From Eubacterium multiforme (lineage in GTDB: Bacteria; Bacillota; Clostridia; Clostridiales; Clostridiaceae): a stretch of 64,000 nucleotides of DNA. The notes under the pieces were generated by a model, which saw nothing but the letters and a program-made list of their open reading frames with translations, was not told where the DNA came from and did not search any database. Of the stretch, positions 50,000-59,800 are shown piece after piece. Location: positions 682,001-746,000 of the forward strand of contig NZ_JAUSUF010000001.1 in assembly GCF_030813415.1 (NCBI RefSeq), given 5' to 3'. The first letter of the stretch is position 1; each line of letters starts with the position of its first letter. A program made the position numbers and the translations under genes.

Positions 50000-52156
50000 T
50001 TAAACTTCTTTCATTGATAATGCTATTCTCTTTCTCTTTTCATCAACTTCTAAAATTTTAACCTTTATAACGTCTCCAACTTTAACTATATCTAAAGGAT
50101 GTTTTACAAATTTATTTGCCATTTGACTTTTGTGAACTAAGCCATCTTGATGAACTCCAATATCAACAAAGGCACCAAAATCTGAAACATTTCTAACAGT
50201 TCCCATAAGAACCATACCTGATTTTAAATCTTTAAGTTCAATAACTCCAGTTTTAAGTATTGGTTTTGGCATATCTTCTCTTATATCTCTTCCTGGTTTT
50301 TGAAGTTCCTTTACTATATCCTTTAAAGTAAGTTCTCCAATTTCAAGTTCATTAGAAAGATTGCTAATACCCTTTAACTTAACTCTATCTTCTATATCAT
50401 CTAATTTTTTATTTTTTAAATCATACATTGTATAACCTAAAACTTCTATAAGCTTTTTAGCTGCATCATAAGATTCTGGATGGACAGAAGTATTATCTAA
50501 AGGATTTTTACTTTCCATAACTCGTAAGAAACCTGCACATTGTTCAAAGGCTTTTTGTCCTAATCTCTTTACCTTTAAAAGTTCCTTTCTTGATTTAAAC
50601 TCTCCAGTTTCTTCTCTATAAGCTACTATATTATCTGCAATACTTGAGTTTATTCCTGATATATGTGTTAAAAGACTTGGTGTTGCTGTATTTAAATCAA
50701 CTCCAACTTTATTAACTGAATCTTCTACTACACCATTTAATGACTCCTCTAGTCTTTTTTGAGTTACATCATGCTGATATTGTCCAACCCCTATTGCCTT
50801 TGGATCTATTTTTACAAGTTCTGCTAAAGGATCTTGTAGTCTTCTTCCTATAGATATTGCACCTCTTACTGTAACATCTAAATCTGGATATTCCTTTGTT
50901 CCAAGCTTAGAAGCTGAATAAACTGAAGCTCCAGCTTCTGATACTATAACATAAGATACTTCTTTACCTGTTTCTTCCTTTATTTCTTTAATCATTTCAC
51001 TTATAACTTCCTCTGATTCCCTTGAAGCTGTTCCATTTCCTAGTGAAATAACATCGACATCATATTTTTTAATTAATTCTTTAAGCTTATTTTTAGTTCC
51101 TAAAACATCATTTTTTGGTGCTGTTGGGTATACTGCTGTATTTTCTAAAAACTTACCTGTACTATCTAATATTGCAACTTTACAACCAGTTCTAAATCCT
51201 GGGTCAAAGCCCATAACTACCTTACCTTTAATAGGTGCTTGAAGTAATAGAGCTTTAAGATTTTCTTTAAATATATTAATAGCTCCCTCTTCTCCCTTAT
51301 CTGTAAGTTCACTTCTTATTTCTCTTTCAATTGATGGATATATAAGTCTCTTTAAAGAATCTTTAATAGACTCTTTTAAAAGTTCATCTGTATTGCTATT
51401 GCCCTTTAATATATTTTTTTCTAAATATTCTATTATTTTATCTTCGTTTGAAGTTATTTTTACAGAAAGAACCTTTTCCTTTTCTCCTCTATTTATAGCA
51501 AGTATTCTATGAGGAGGTATCTTCTTTACTTCTTCACTGTAATCATAGTACATTTCATAAGGTGTTTGTTCTTCACTGCTTCCATTTGTTTCTATTTTGC
51601 CTTCATTAAAAACAAAATTTCTTATCCATTTTCTATATTTAGCTTCATCAGAAATTATTTCTGCAATTATGTCTAATGCACCTTTAATTACTTCTTCTTC
51701 ATTTTTTACACCTTTTTCTTCATTTATGAATTTCCTAGCTTCCTCATTAATATTTCCACTAAAGTTTCCACTTAAAATAATTTCTGCTAAAGGTTTTAAT
51801 CCCTTTTCTAAGGCTATTGTTGCCCTTGTTCTCTTTTTAGGTTTATAAGGTCTATAAATATCTTCAACTTCAGTTAAAGTTTCTGCTTTATTTAAGGCAT
51901 TTTTTATTTCTTCTGTAAGATTGCCCTGTTCTTCTATGATTTTACTTACAGCTTTTTTTCTATCTTCTAAATTTCTTAAATATGTTAATCTTTCCTCTAA
52001 ATTTCTTAAAACTTCATCAGAAAGACCACCTGTCATTTCTTTTCTATATCTTGCAATAAAAGGAACAGTGTTTCCTCCATCTAATAATTCAATAACATTA
52101 TTAATTGTATTTAACTTAAGCCCAAGTTCCTCCGCTAGTCTTTCATTAATATTCAT
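50000..52156 (-). CDS. tex: Tex-family RNA-binding transcription accessory protein
   Basis: A 718-residue Tex protein. It has the N-terminal helical region (NINERLAEELGLKLNTINNVIELLDGGNTVPFIARYRKE), a YqgF/RNase H-like domain (MGFDPGFRTGCKVAILD near 320, NGTASRESE), tandem helix-hairpin-helix motifs (NTATPSLLTHISGINSSIADNIVAYR near 490) and a C-terminal S1 RNA-binding domain (GMVLMGTVRNVSDFGAFVDIGVHQDGLVHKSQM, about 640-715). It binds nucleic acids and affects transcription or translation. It is monocistronic with GGAGG before the ATG. Confidence 0.97.
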   Translation of the reverse strand: MNINERLAEELGLKLNTINNVIELLDGGNTVPFIARYRKEMTGGLSDEVLRNLEERLTYLRNLEDRKKAVSKIIEEQGNLTEEIKNALNKAETLTEVEDIYRPYKPKKRTRATIALEKGLKPLAEIILSGNFSGNINEEARKFINEEKGVKNEEEVIKGALDIIAEIISDEAKYRKWIRNFVFNEGKIETNGSSEEQTPYEMYYDYSEEVKKIPPHRILAINRGEKEKVLSVKITSNEDKIIEYLEKNILKGNSNTDELLKESIKDSLKRLIYPSIEREIRSELTDKGEEGAINIFKENLKALLLQAPIKGKVVMGFDPGFRTGCKVAILDSTGKFLENTAVYPTAPKNDVLGTKNKLKELIKKYDVDVISLGNGTASRESEEVISEMIKEIKEETGKEVSYVIVSEAGASVYSASKLGTKEYPDLDVTVRGAISIGRRLQDPLAELVKIDPKAIGVGQYQHDVTQKRLEESLNGVVEDSVNKVGVDLNTATPSLLTHISGINSSIADNIVAYREETGEFKSRKELLKVKRLGQKAFEQCAGFLRVMESKNPLDNTSVHPESYDAAKKLIEVLGYTMYDLKNKKLDDIEDRVKLKGISNLSNELEIGELTLKDIVKELQKPGRDIREDMPKPILKTGVIELKDLKSGMVLMGTVRNVSDFGAFVDIGVHQDGLVHKSQMANKFVKHPLDIVKVGDVIKVKILEVDEKRKRIALSMKEV

Positions 52157-52312
52157 TTTTCAACCTCCAAAACTAATTTATCCATATTTCATTATACCCT
52201 TATTCTCAATTGCAATAAACTTTTTTAGATTATTTTGCTTATTACATATTGTAATTATGTTAAGTTCTAGTATAATTTAAATTGTAAATATTTTCCATAA
52301 GGTGGTTTTATT

Positions 52313-52645
52313 ATGAATAAATATATACAAAAAATAATTTCCTTATCTTTAATTGTACTAATACTATTATTAACTCTTAATCATTTTAAAATAATTGAAC
52401 TTTCTAAAATATTAAAAGAATCCTTTTCTTTTATAACTTTAATATTAATAATTATATCTTCTGTATCTGTTTTAAATGGGAAAAAAGCAGGTATTTATAA
52501 ATTTATAAATTATATAATATTAATTACTGCAATACTTGGTGGCATATTTGTAATAATAAATTCAAAATTAAATTTAAGTGTATATGTATGTATTCTATTT
52601 ACATTAACCTATGCTCTTATAGATATGCTCTACAAAAAAGCTTAA
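52313..52645 (+). CDS. Small membrane protein, unknown function
   Basis: A 110-residue protein with four predicted helices (about residues 8-25, 36-52, 62-80 and 88-105) and short basic loops. I do not recognise the family. AAGGTGG lies before the ATG. It is followed directly by its own terminator, so it is a single-gene unit. Confidence 0.7.
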   Translation: MNKYIQKIISLSLIVLILLLTLNHFKIIELSKILKESFSFITLILIIISSVSVLNGKKAGIYKFINYIILITAILGGIFVIINSKLNLSVYVCILFTLTYALIDMLYKKA

Positions 52646-52668
52646 GTTAAATCTTAAGCTTTTTATCA
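52636..52668 (+). terminator. Terminator overlapping the small membrane-protein stop
   Basis: Arms AAAAAGCTTAAG and CTTAAGCTTTTT with a T-run; the upstream arm includes the last codons of the gene. Confidence 0.83.
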
Positions 52669-52722
52669 TATTATAAGAAAAACTATAATAAACTTAAGTG
52701 AAATAATTTTTAGGAGCACTAG

Positions 52723-54078
52723 ATGAAATCAAAATTTTATAAAATTTGTACTATTATCTCTGGAATAATTTTTATTTTTTTCTTATGTCTTAGATGTTCC
52801 ATATACCACTTTAGCTCAAAGGATGTAAAGGAAAATATAAGATTTTTATCCTCACCTAAATTTAGTGGAAGGCTTTGTGGTACTTTGGAAAATGAATTAG
52901 TCTCAAATTATATATCTGATGAATTTAAAAAATTAAATCTTATTCCTATTAATAAAACTTACAAAGAAGGCTTTCAAGTTATTGCCCCTTTAAAAAAGGA
53001 TACTAAACCCTTATTAGAACTAAAAAAAGATAATAAAACAATAAAACAATTTACTTACGGAAAAGATTTTAAAGAAGATATGCTTAACTTTAAAACCTCT
53101 GAAATCAGTTTATCTTCTGAGGATAATTTAAACATATTTCCATCATCAATTTCCTTTAAAAAGGATAATGAACTGTTTTTGCTATATGTAAGTAAGGAAG
53201 ATAACTTTAAATTTAGAAGTTCCTTTGTTTATGAATCTCCCGTATCCTTTGCAATAGCAATTACTGAAGATACATATGAGGAAATAATTAATAGTATAAA
53301 AACTGGTGCTGAAATATCAATATCCCTCCCTTATAAACTAATTAAAACAGAAGTATTTAATGTAGCTTCAAAAATTAAAGGTAGAGATTCTAAAAAACCT
53401 CCATTAATTTTAACAGCCCACTTTGATCATATGGGCCTTGATTGTTTAAACAATATATACTGTGGTGCATTAGATAATGCATCTGGAACTTCATTTTTAA
53501 TTGAACTTGCAAAATATTTATCTTCTCTTCCAAAACCTGATAGAGATATTATTTTTGTAGCTTTAAATGGGGAAGAATTTGGACTTATTGGTTCTAATGA
53601 ATTTGCCTCAAAATATAAATCTATTTTAAAGGGTGCAGAAGTTATAAATTTTGATATGATTGGTGCAGATAAATTTCCTGTAACATTTATGAGAGTACAA
53701 GATTCTCAAAATAAAGAATCACCTCTTCTTAATTCTCTTCAATCTATTTGTAAAAACCTTCAAATAGATTGTAACGTTAAATATGAAGATTCAAGTGATC
53801 ATGCTAGTTTTAATAATAATGGTTTTGACTCTTTAACCATTTCCCATGGTGATGTATCTAAAATACACACACCCTTAGATACTGTAGAATTTATTTCAGA
53901 GGATGCTATTTCTAGTGCCTATAATTTATGCAATAATTATATAATTCATAATACCTATAGCCCTTTTATGAAAATATTATTTAATAATGAAGTACATGCC
54001 TTTTCCTTTATAATATTTTTAATTTTTATTAGTTATCCTATATTAAAAAAAATAGATAATCATAAAAAAACTTCTTAA
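52723..54078 (+). CDS. M28-family metallopeptidase, membrane-anchored
   Basis: A 451-residue peptidase with an N-terminal membrane helix (residues 5-27) and a second near the C-terminus (about 425-443). Zinc ligands are visible: His/Asp in TAHFDHMGLD, Asp in GALDNASGT, the Glu pair in NGEEFG, Asp in NFDMIGAD and the final His in KIHTPLD. It probably acts as an aminopeptidase outside the membrane. The region before the peptidase domain (about 60-220) may be a protease-associated domain. AGGAGC lies before the ATG. Confidence 0.9.
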   Translation: MKSKFYKICTIISGIIFIFFLCLRCSIYHFSSKDVKENIRFLSSPKFSGRLCGTLENELVSNYISDEFKKLNLIPINKTYKEGFQVIAPLKKDTKPLLELKKDNKTIKQFTYGKDFKEDMLNFKTSEISLSSEDNLNIFPSSISFKKDNELFLLYVSKEDNFKFRSSFVYESPVSFAIAITEDTYEEIINSIKTGAEISISLPYKLIKTEVFNVASKIKGRDSKKPPLILTAHFDHMGLDCLNNIYCGALDNASGTSFLIELAKYLSSLPKPDRDIIFVALNGEEFGLIGSNEFASKYKSILKGAEVINFDMIGADKFPVTFMRVQDSQNKESPLLNSLQSICKNLQIDCNVKYEDSSDHASFNNNGFDSLTISHGDVSKIHTPLDTVEFISEDAISSAYNLCNNYIIHNTYSPFMKILFNNEVHAFSFIIFLIFISYPILKKIDNHKKTS

Positions 54079-54170
54079 TATTTATAGAAAATATTTAATA
54101 AAAATATAGGAATAATAGAAATGTTAATATATAATGTATTTATTATATTTTTAAAAAGGTGCAAAAAGAA

Positions 54171-54764
54171 ATGACTAGAGAAACACATTCATCAGGTGGA
54201 CTTTTAATTGCTCTTATTACTTTAAATCCTTTTATAACAGATTTCTTAAAAGGATTTAACAAAAGTTATATATTACTATTAATATTTGTATATTTTTATT
54301 CATGTCATATAGGTTCATTTTTTCCAGATATAGATATGAAAAGCTCCTATATAAGTAAGCGTCATCCTCTTCTTTCAAAACATTTTGGAAGTAAATTTAA
54401 ACATAGAGGTTTTACTCACAGCTTATTATTTTTAATAATATTATTTTTAGTTTGTAAGATTTTAATAACTACAACTAATGGAAATATATTTGTTATAACC
54501 CTTTGTTATGGATTTTTAGTAGGTTATATATCCCATTTAGTATTAGATTTGATTACAAAAGAAGGAATAGAATTACTTTACCCAATTAAAACTAATTTTA
54601 AAATATTTTTTATAAAAACTAATTCTAATGGAGAAAAGTATTTTAATAAGACATTAAAACTATTTATATTTATTTTAGTAATATATAATATTTATATATT
54701 ATCAAAAAATTTATTTGATTTTGATATAGTAACATATCTTAATTTAAATAAATTCATCAAGTAA
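54171..54764 (+). CDS. YdjM/DUF457-family membrane-bound metal-dependent hydrolase
   Basis: A 197-residue protein with four to five membrane helices. The family motifs are present: an N-terminal His (RETHSSGG), FFPDIDMKSSYISKRHP, KHRGFTHSLL and GYISHLVLDLITKEGIELLYP. These His/Asp clusters probably bind metal. The ATG at 54171 with AAGGTG upstream is preferred to a GTG at 54159 that lies in that site. Biological substrate is unknown. Confidence 0.88.
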   Translation: MTRETHSSGGLLIALITLNPFITDFLKGFNKSYILLLIFVYFYSCHIGSFFPDIDMKSSYISKRHPLLSKHFGSKFKHRGFTHSLLFLIILFLVCKILITTTNGNIFVITLCYGFLVGYISHLVLDLITKEGIELLYPIKTNFKIFFIKTNSNGEKYFNKTLKLFIFILVIYNIYILSKNLFDFDIVTYLNLNKFIK

Positions 54765-54781
54765 TAAGGTTTGTTTTATTT

Positions 54782-54807
54782 AGAGTGTCAATTAAGGCAC
54801 TCTTTTA
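54782..54807 (+). terminator. Terminator after the YdjM-like gene
   Basis: Stem AGAGTG/CACTCT with ten-base loop and TTTT on the plus strand. Confidence 0.7.
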
Positions 54808-54811
54808 TTAC

Positions 54812-54851
54812 ATAAAAAATGGATATATCAAACTAAATTGATATATCCATT
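54812..54851 (-). terminator. Terminator after the APC permease gene
   Basis: A 12-bp stem (54819-54830 and 54839-54850) with six T on the minus strand. Confidence 0.85.
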
Positions 54852-54863
54852 CTTCTTATATTA

Positions 54864-56288
54864 TTAATTTAATTCATTTTTTCTCATTCTTTCCTTTTCT
54901 GCAAGTTTAGGCATTATTAATCCTAATCCTACTAGAACAAAAGGAGTAATTATATTTAAAACTAATTGGAATGTATTTTTTGAGTACATGCCTCCAATAC
55001 AAGCAAATGCTGTAAAGATAAAGCACCATGCACCTAAAATAATTCCTAATATTTTGCTCTTTGTAAAACGATATTCTGCGTGGAATTTTTCTCCTGCTTT
55101 CTTTAATGCAATATAAGCTACAAATACCCATAAGTAACGTAATGGCATACATACAGCATTTAACTTTACTAACCATCTAACTATTGCATCAACATTACCA
55201 ACTCCAAATGCTGGAATTATAATTAATATAGATACAATTATACCAATTAATTTGTTACCATTTTTGAAAGCACCATGTTCATTTTTCTCAAATAATTTTT
55301 CAGGTATAAATTGTTTGTCTGTAGTTTCAAGTAAAATACGTAAAGGTGCATCAATAGATAATATTAATGTTGAAATTTGTCCAATAATATTTGTAATTGC
55401 ATATATTACAACAAAAGTATTTCCTATGTTATAGTATTCACCTAATTTTTGGAATGCATAATAAGAACCATTAGTTAATAAGTCCTTAGGTACATTATCA
55501 GAATTAAACATCATTCCTAATGCTATAGTTCCTAATATAGCACATACTGCAACCATAATTGCAAGTGCAATCATACCTTTTGGGAAATTTCTTTCTGGAT
55601 CTTTCATCTTATTTACATATGGTGAAATCTTTTCACATCCACCAACTGCAAATACTAATATAGATAAACTTGTAAAATATTTAACATCAAATGTTGGTAA
55701 GAATGTTTTAAATGACCAATCAATATTTAATAATTTAGCATTTGTAATTTCAGGTGCGGCCATCATAAGTATGATAAATAATATTGACATAATAAACATT
55801 GATGTACCAGCTATTGTTGTTATTTGCTTAAGTGGTTTAATACCCTTTGAAGCTACCCAAAGTCCTGCTAAAAATATTACTAAGCATAAAAATTGTAATA
55901 ACTTAGGATTTAGAGTACTTACTGTATTGTTTTGGAATATAGTCCAACAACCAGCAATAATTGCTCCTTGAGGCTTTTGTGAAATATATGGAAGGTGAAC
56001 AACCCAGTATGTCCAACCAGCATAATATGCAAGTTTAGGCCCAATTGTTTCATCAATCCAAGAACTTACACCACCACCTAGTTCTTTAAATGCAGAACCA
56101 AGTTCTCCAACCATTAATGTGTAAGGAACAAAATAAATAGCAAAAATTAGAACCCATGATACAATTGCTTTTAATCCACCAAATTCTGAGAATCCATTAA
56201 CTACGTTTCCAAATCCCCATACAGCTGAAAAGGCCATAAAAGCCAAGCTATACCACATTATTTTTCTACTATCTTTGTTGTCATTCAT
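54864..56288 (-). CDS. APC-superfamily amino acid permease
   Basis: A 474-residue transporter with about twelve membrane helices. The first helix has the unwound glycine-rich motif of the family (AFSAVWGFGNVVNGFSEFGGLKAI). A conserved ILVFAVGGCEKISPYVNKMKDPERNFPKG segment near residue 215-240 fits the amino acid/polyamine/glutamate-GABA antiporter branch. The substrate is not evident. AAGGGGAG precedes the ATG. It stands alone with a long AT-rich upstream region. Confidence 0.9.
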   Translation of the reverse strand: MNDNKDSRKIMWYSLAFMAFSAVWGFGNVVNGFSEFGGLKAIVSWVLIFAIYFVPYTLMVGELGSAFKELGGGVSSWIDETIGPKLAYYAGWTYWVVHLPYISQKPQGAIIAGCWTIFQNNTVSTLNPKLLQFLCLVIFLAGLWVASKGIKPLKQITTIAGTSMFIMSILFIILMMAAPEITNAKLLNIDWSFKTFLPTFDVKYFTSLSILVFAVGGCEKISPYVNKMKDPERNFPKGMIALAIMVAVCAILGTIALGMMFNSDNVPKDLLTNGSYYAFQKLGEYYNIGNTFVVIYAITNIIGQISTLILSIDAPLRILLETTDKQFIPEKLFEKNEHGAFKNGNKLIGIIVSILIIIPAFGVGNVDAIVRWLVKLNAVCMPLRYLWVFVAYIALKKAGEKFHAEYRFTKSKILGIILGAWCFIFTAFACIGGMYSKNTFQLVLNIITPFVLVGLGLIMPKLAEKERMRKNELN

Positions 56289-56752
56289 GTGTATATCTCC
56301 CCTTTGTTTTTTAATTGCAACCTGTTAAATTAACGTATTTTTGCAGTTTTAACATTTGAGAATATACTAAAAAGTCACTTAAGTAGGCTAATTAAAAATA
56401 TTAATTTTATTCAAAAAAATAACCTTAATTATAATTTTTATAAGTAGATACATTTAAGCAGAGGATTATAGAAAGGTTTTCAATAAAAATTTAATGTAAA
56501 ATTTATTAATCATTAGGTAGCTATTTTTTAATATTTTTAATTAACCTACAAATGAACTTTAAAATAATGAATATTTATAATTTCTTTGATTATTTTATGT
56601 ATTTATTAATTTAACAGATTTAAATTTTATATTAAATTTATTGTACTTTTACAATAAGTTTAATATAAACTATACACTTAGTCAATAATGTTTACATTGT
56701 TATAAATACTAGGATTACTATATATATTTAAATCAAATCTTATTTTTAATTA
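56289..56752. other. Long AT-rich region upstream of the APC permease
   Basis: About 460 bp without a gene. A weak promoter may be present on the minus strand (a TTAAAT box 18 bp before TATAAT near 56470). TAGGT and ACCTA segments could form a weak stem. I do not see a T-box, riboswitch or open frame of note. Confidence 0.45.
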
Positions 56753-56791
56753 TAAAAAATCAGAATATGAGAAAAATCTCATACTCTGATT
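56753..56791 (-). terminator. Terminator of the GH2 gene
   Basis: Stem AATCAGAGTATGAGA and near complement with a T-run on the minus strand, 25 bp after the stop codon. Confidence 0.87.
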
Positions 56792-56815
56792 GAATATTTA
56801 TTAATATTATTTTAA

Positions 56816-59800
56816 TTATCTGAATTTTCTTGCAACTATTCCACAAGCTACAAGTGCTGCACCTATTCCTAAAAACATTAACCCTTTAGTTTTTCCTGTG
56901 CTTGGTATTGATTTTAATAAACTATCTTCATTATTATTTTTTACTTCAGTATTTTGACTATTATTTAATTTATTAGAATTTACACTATTACTATTTTCTT
57001 TATTGTTTACATTCTTATTATCTAAATTTGAATTTTCATTGCTAACTATTTTCTTAAATGTAACTTCTAATTTATTATTTGAATTTATATTCTTTAATAT
57101 ATATGAATTATTTACAGTTTTAATTTCCTTTCCATTTAAAAGCACCTTATTAAGTTCATAACCTTTATTTGGAGTAAATACAAACTTTTTATCTTCACCT
57201 TTTTTAACTTCAAAGGATCCTTTAGGTAATACCTTACCATTTTCACCTTCAATCACTTCTACCTTGTATGTTAAATCACTTGGTTTGTCTTCTTTTTTAG
57301 GTTGTAACTTTTTAGATGCATCATTAAGCATTGCAACTGCATTACTTACATCATCTTTATTTGCATCTTTAGAATTTAATACTTTTTCAGCTAAAAGAAG
57401 TGTGTCTTTTAAAGGACTTATACTTTCTTCTGTATATTTTGATAAATCCATATTTTTAATATCATTTATCTTCTTACTTAAATCAGACTTTTCAACTTGT
57501 GTATTTTTAACAAAATCTAATTCATATACATTTGTTTTTACACCATCTTCTCCCTTTACAATAACCTTACCTTTTCCTGGTACAGTAGTAGGTTGTACAA
57601 TTGTTACAGCTGCATTATTTTCAGCTATTGCAGAAATTTCAGGAATTTTATCCCCATCAGTATTAATTGTATACTTTAAATTTTGTGGATCAAAATTCTT
57701 TAATTCATTACCATTTACCTTTATTGATTTTAAAAGAGAAGTTGAATTTTTAATTACATCATCTTTAAATATTTGTATTTCTGTAATTCCTAATGATTTA
57801 TTAGCTTTAGCATTCATAAATATTCTCATTTTTGATGCCTTTACTTTATCGAATTTATAAATCTTTATATTTTCTTTATCTCCATTAGAAACTTTTTGAT
57901 TTGCAACATCAATCCATTTACCATCTTTTTCATATTGAACTTTAGCAGACTCTGGAAGTGCTACTCCTGAATCAGTAAAATAATATACTGTCATTTCATT
58001 TATATAATATTCTTGTGGACCTGTTCTTCCAAATTCTACAGATACCCATCCTGTTTTATCTGGATTTGGTTTCCAATTTGTCCAACGGTCGTGAGGATCA
58101 TTTGTAAATGAAATTATATCATTGTGTACATGTGCAAGTCTATCTTCTGATGTTGGACTTGTAGGTGGTTCATTTGAATATGATGATTGAACTCTTGGAT
58201 AATCATATCCATTTTGGAATCTTGAAACATTAAGTCCCTTTTCAAACTTATCTGATACCCTTACATTAGCTGTAGCCTTCATATTTAATCCATCAATAGT
58301 TCCATAAACAGTAAATTCATTTACCTTTTTATATTCCTCTTCAGAAATTTTACTCCATTTAACAGGAAGTTGTTTTTCTGTATTATCACTATAATATACA
58401 GTTACTTTTTCTGGCAATGATGGTTCTTCATTAATTAAAGTTACTGTTGAAACTTTCTCTACTGAAACTGCTCCTTTAACTTCAATTTCTGCAACAGGTT
58501 TTACTGAAGTTTCTGAAACTTTTCCATAAACTTTGAAGTTTCCTATCTTTTCATATTGCTCTGGTTTTATATTTTCCCAAGTAACTTTCTTATTTCTTGG
58601 TAATCCAACATTATATTTTGCTTCTACTTCCTTTGGAAGAATAGGTTTTTCTCCCTTATTTACAACAATTTTAACTTTTTCAAAACCTACAATTACTTTT
58701 TCTTTATTAGATTTCTTTGCATTTATTGAAAGCTCATTTGACTCTTTAGTTACTCCATTATAACTAACTTTAACTTTTATCTTTGAAGTTCCTTCTCCAA
58801 GTATATTAAGCTTTCCATCTTTTATATCTACTACATCTTTATTAGATGTAAAATATTCAACTTTAGCCTTACTTAAATCTATCTTTTCTCCATTTTGCAA
58901 TGTTACATTTATATTTAATTCACCAACTTCATCTTCTATATAATCTGTTTTATTAGAAGAAATTGTAACATTATTAAGTGCTGCTTTTTTAACAGTAAAA
59001 TTAATTGTATATATATTTGTTGTTTTTCCATCCTCTGATGTAACAAGAATTTTTCCTTCTCCTGGAAGACCTATTGGTGAAATAATTGTTTCAGCTCCAT
59101 TATCCATTGCCTTAGCTTTTATTTCTGGAATCTTTGATCCATATGGAAGTTCTACTGAATAATTAGTTTTGTCACTTGAAAAATCTTTAAGTTCTTTTCC
59201 ATCAATTGTTATTGATGAAAGTTTAGCCGTATTATTTGGAACTATAACATCATCCATTACTTCTATTTCAGTTATTGCTAAAGATTTTCCTTCTTTAGGA
59301 GTCATATTTACTCTTATCTTATTTGTATTTACCTTATCAAATTTAATTTCATGTTTAGTATTATTTGTTAAACTTTCAGGTTTAAGCTTCATATTAGAAA
59401 CCTTTTTCCATACTTGTCCATCAAAATACTCAACACTTATATCCTTTGGTGCTTGACAACCATTGTCAGCATAAATATATAGATTCATATTATCAACATT
59501 TTGGTTTTCTTTCCATTCTATTCCTACATATTCATTACCAGTTCGTGGAGTACGTTGCCAATTTGTCCATCTATTAGCTGGATTATTATTGTATGAAACA
59601 ACTCCATCATTTACATTGTTAACATCATCAGCTGGATTTGTGAAGGATGCAAAAGCCTTTCCCTGTGCCTTTGAGTTGTAAAGAGCTATATTTACTTTTT
59701 CTGTTTTATTGCTAACTCTAACTCTTGCCTCTGCCTTAAATCTATCTGTAAGTTCTACCTTACCATATACTATAAAGTTTCCTTCTTTACTATACTTTTC

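Noticed and set aside
56289..56752. T-box or riboswitch upstream of the amino acid permease
   Set aside because: No T-box motif, no conserved aptamer core and no terminator before the gene.
57264..57860. 198-codon open frame on the plus strand
   Set aside because: Antisense to the GH2 gene, low-complexity Phe/Ser/Leu composition typical of the reverse strand of Lys/Asn-rich coding DNA, and no ribosome-binding site.
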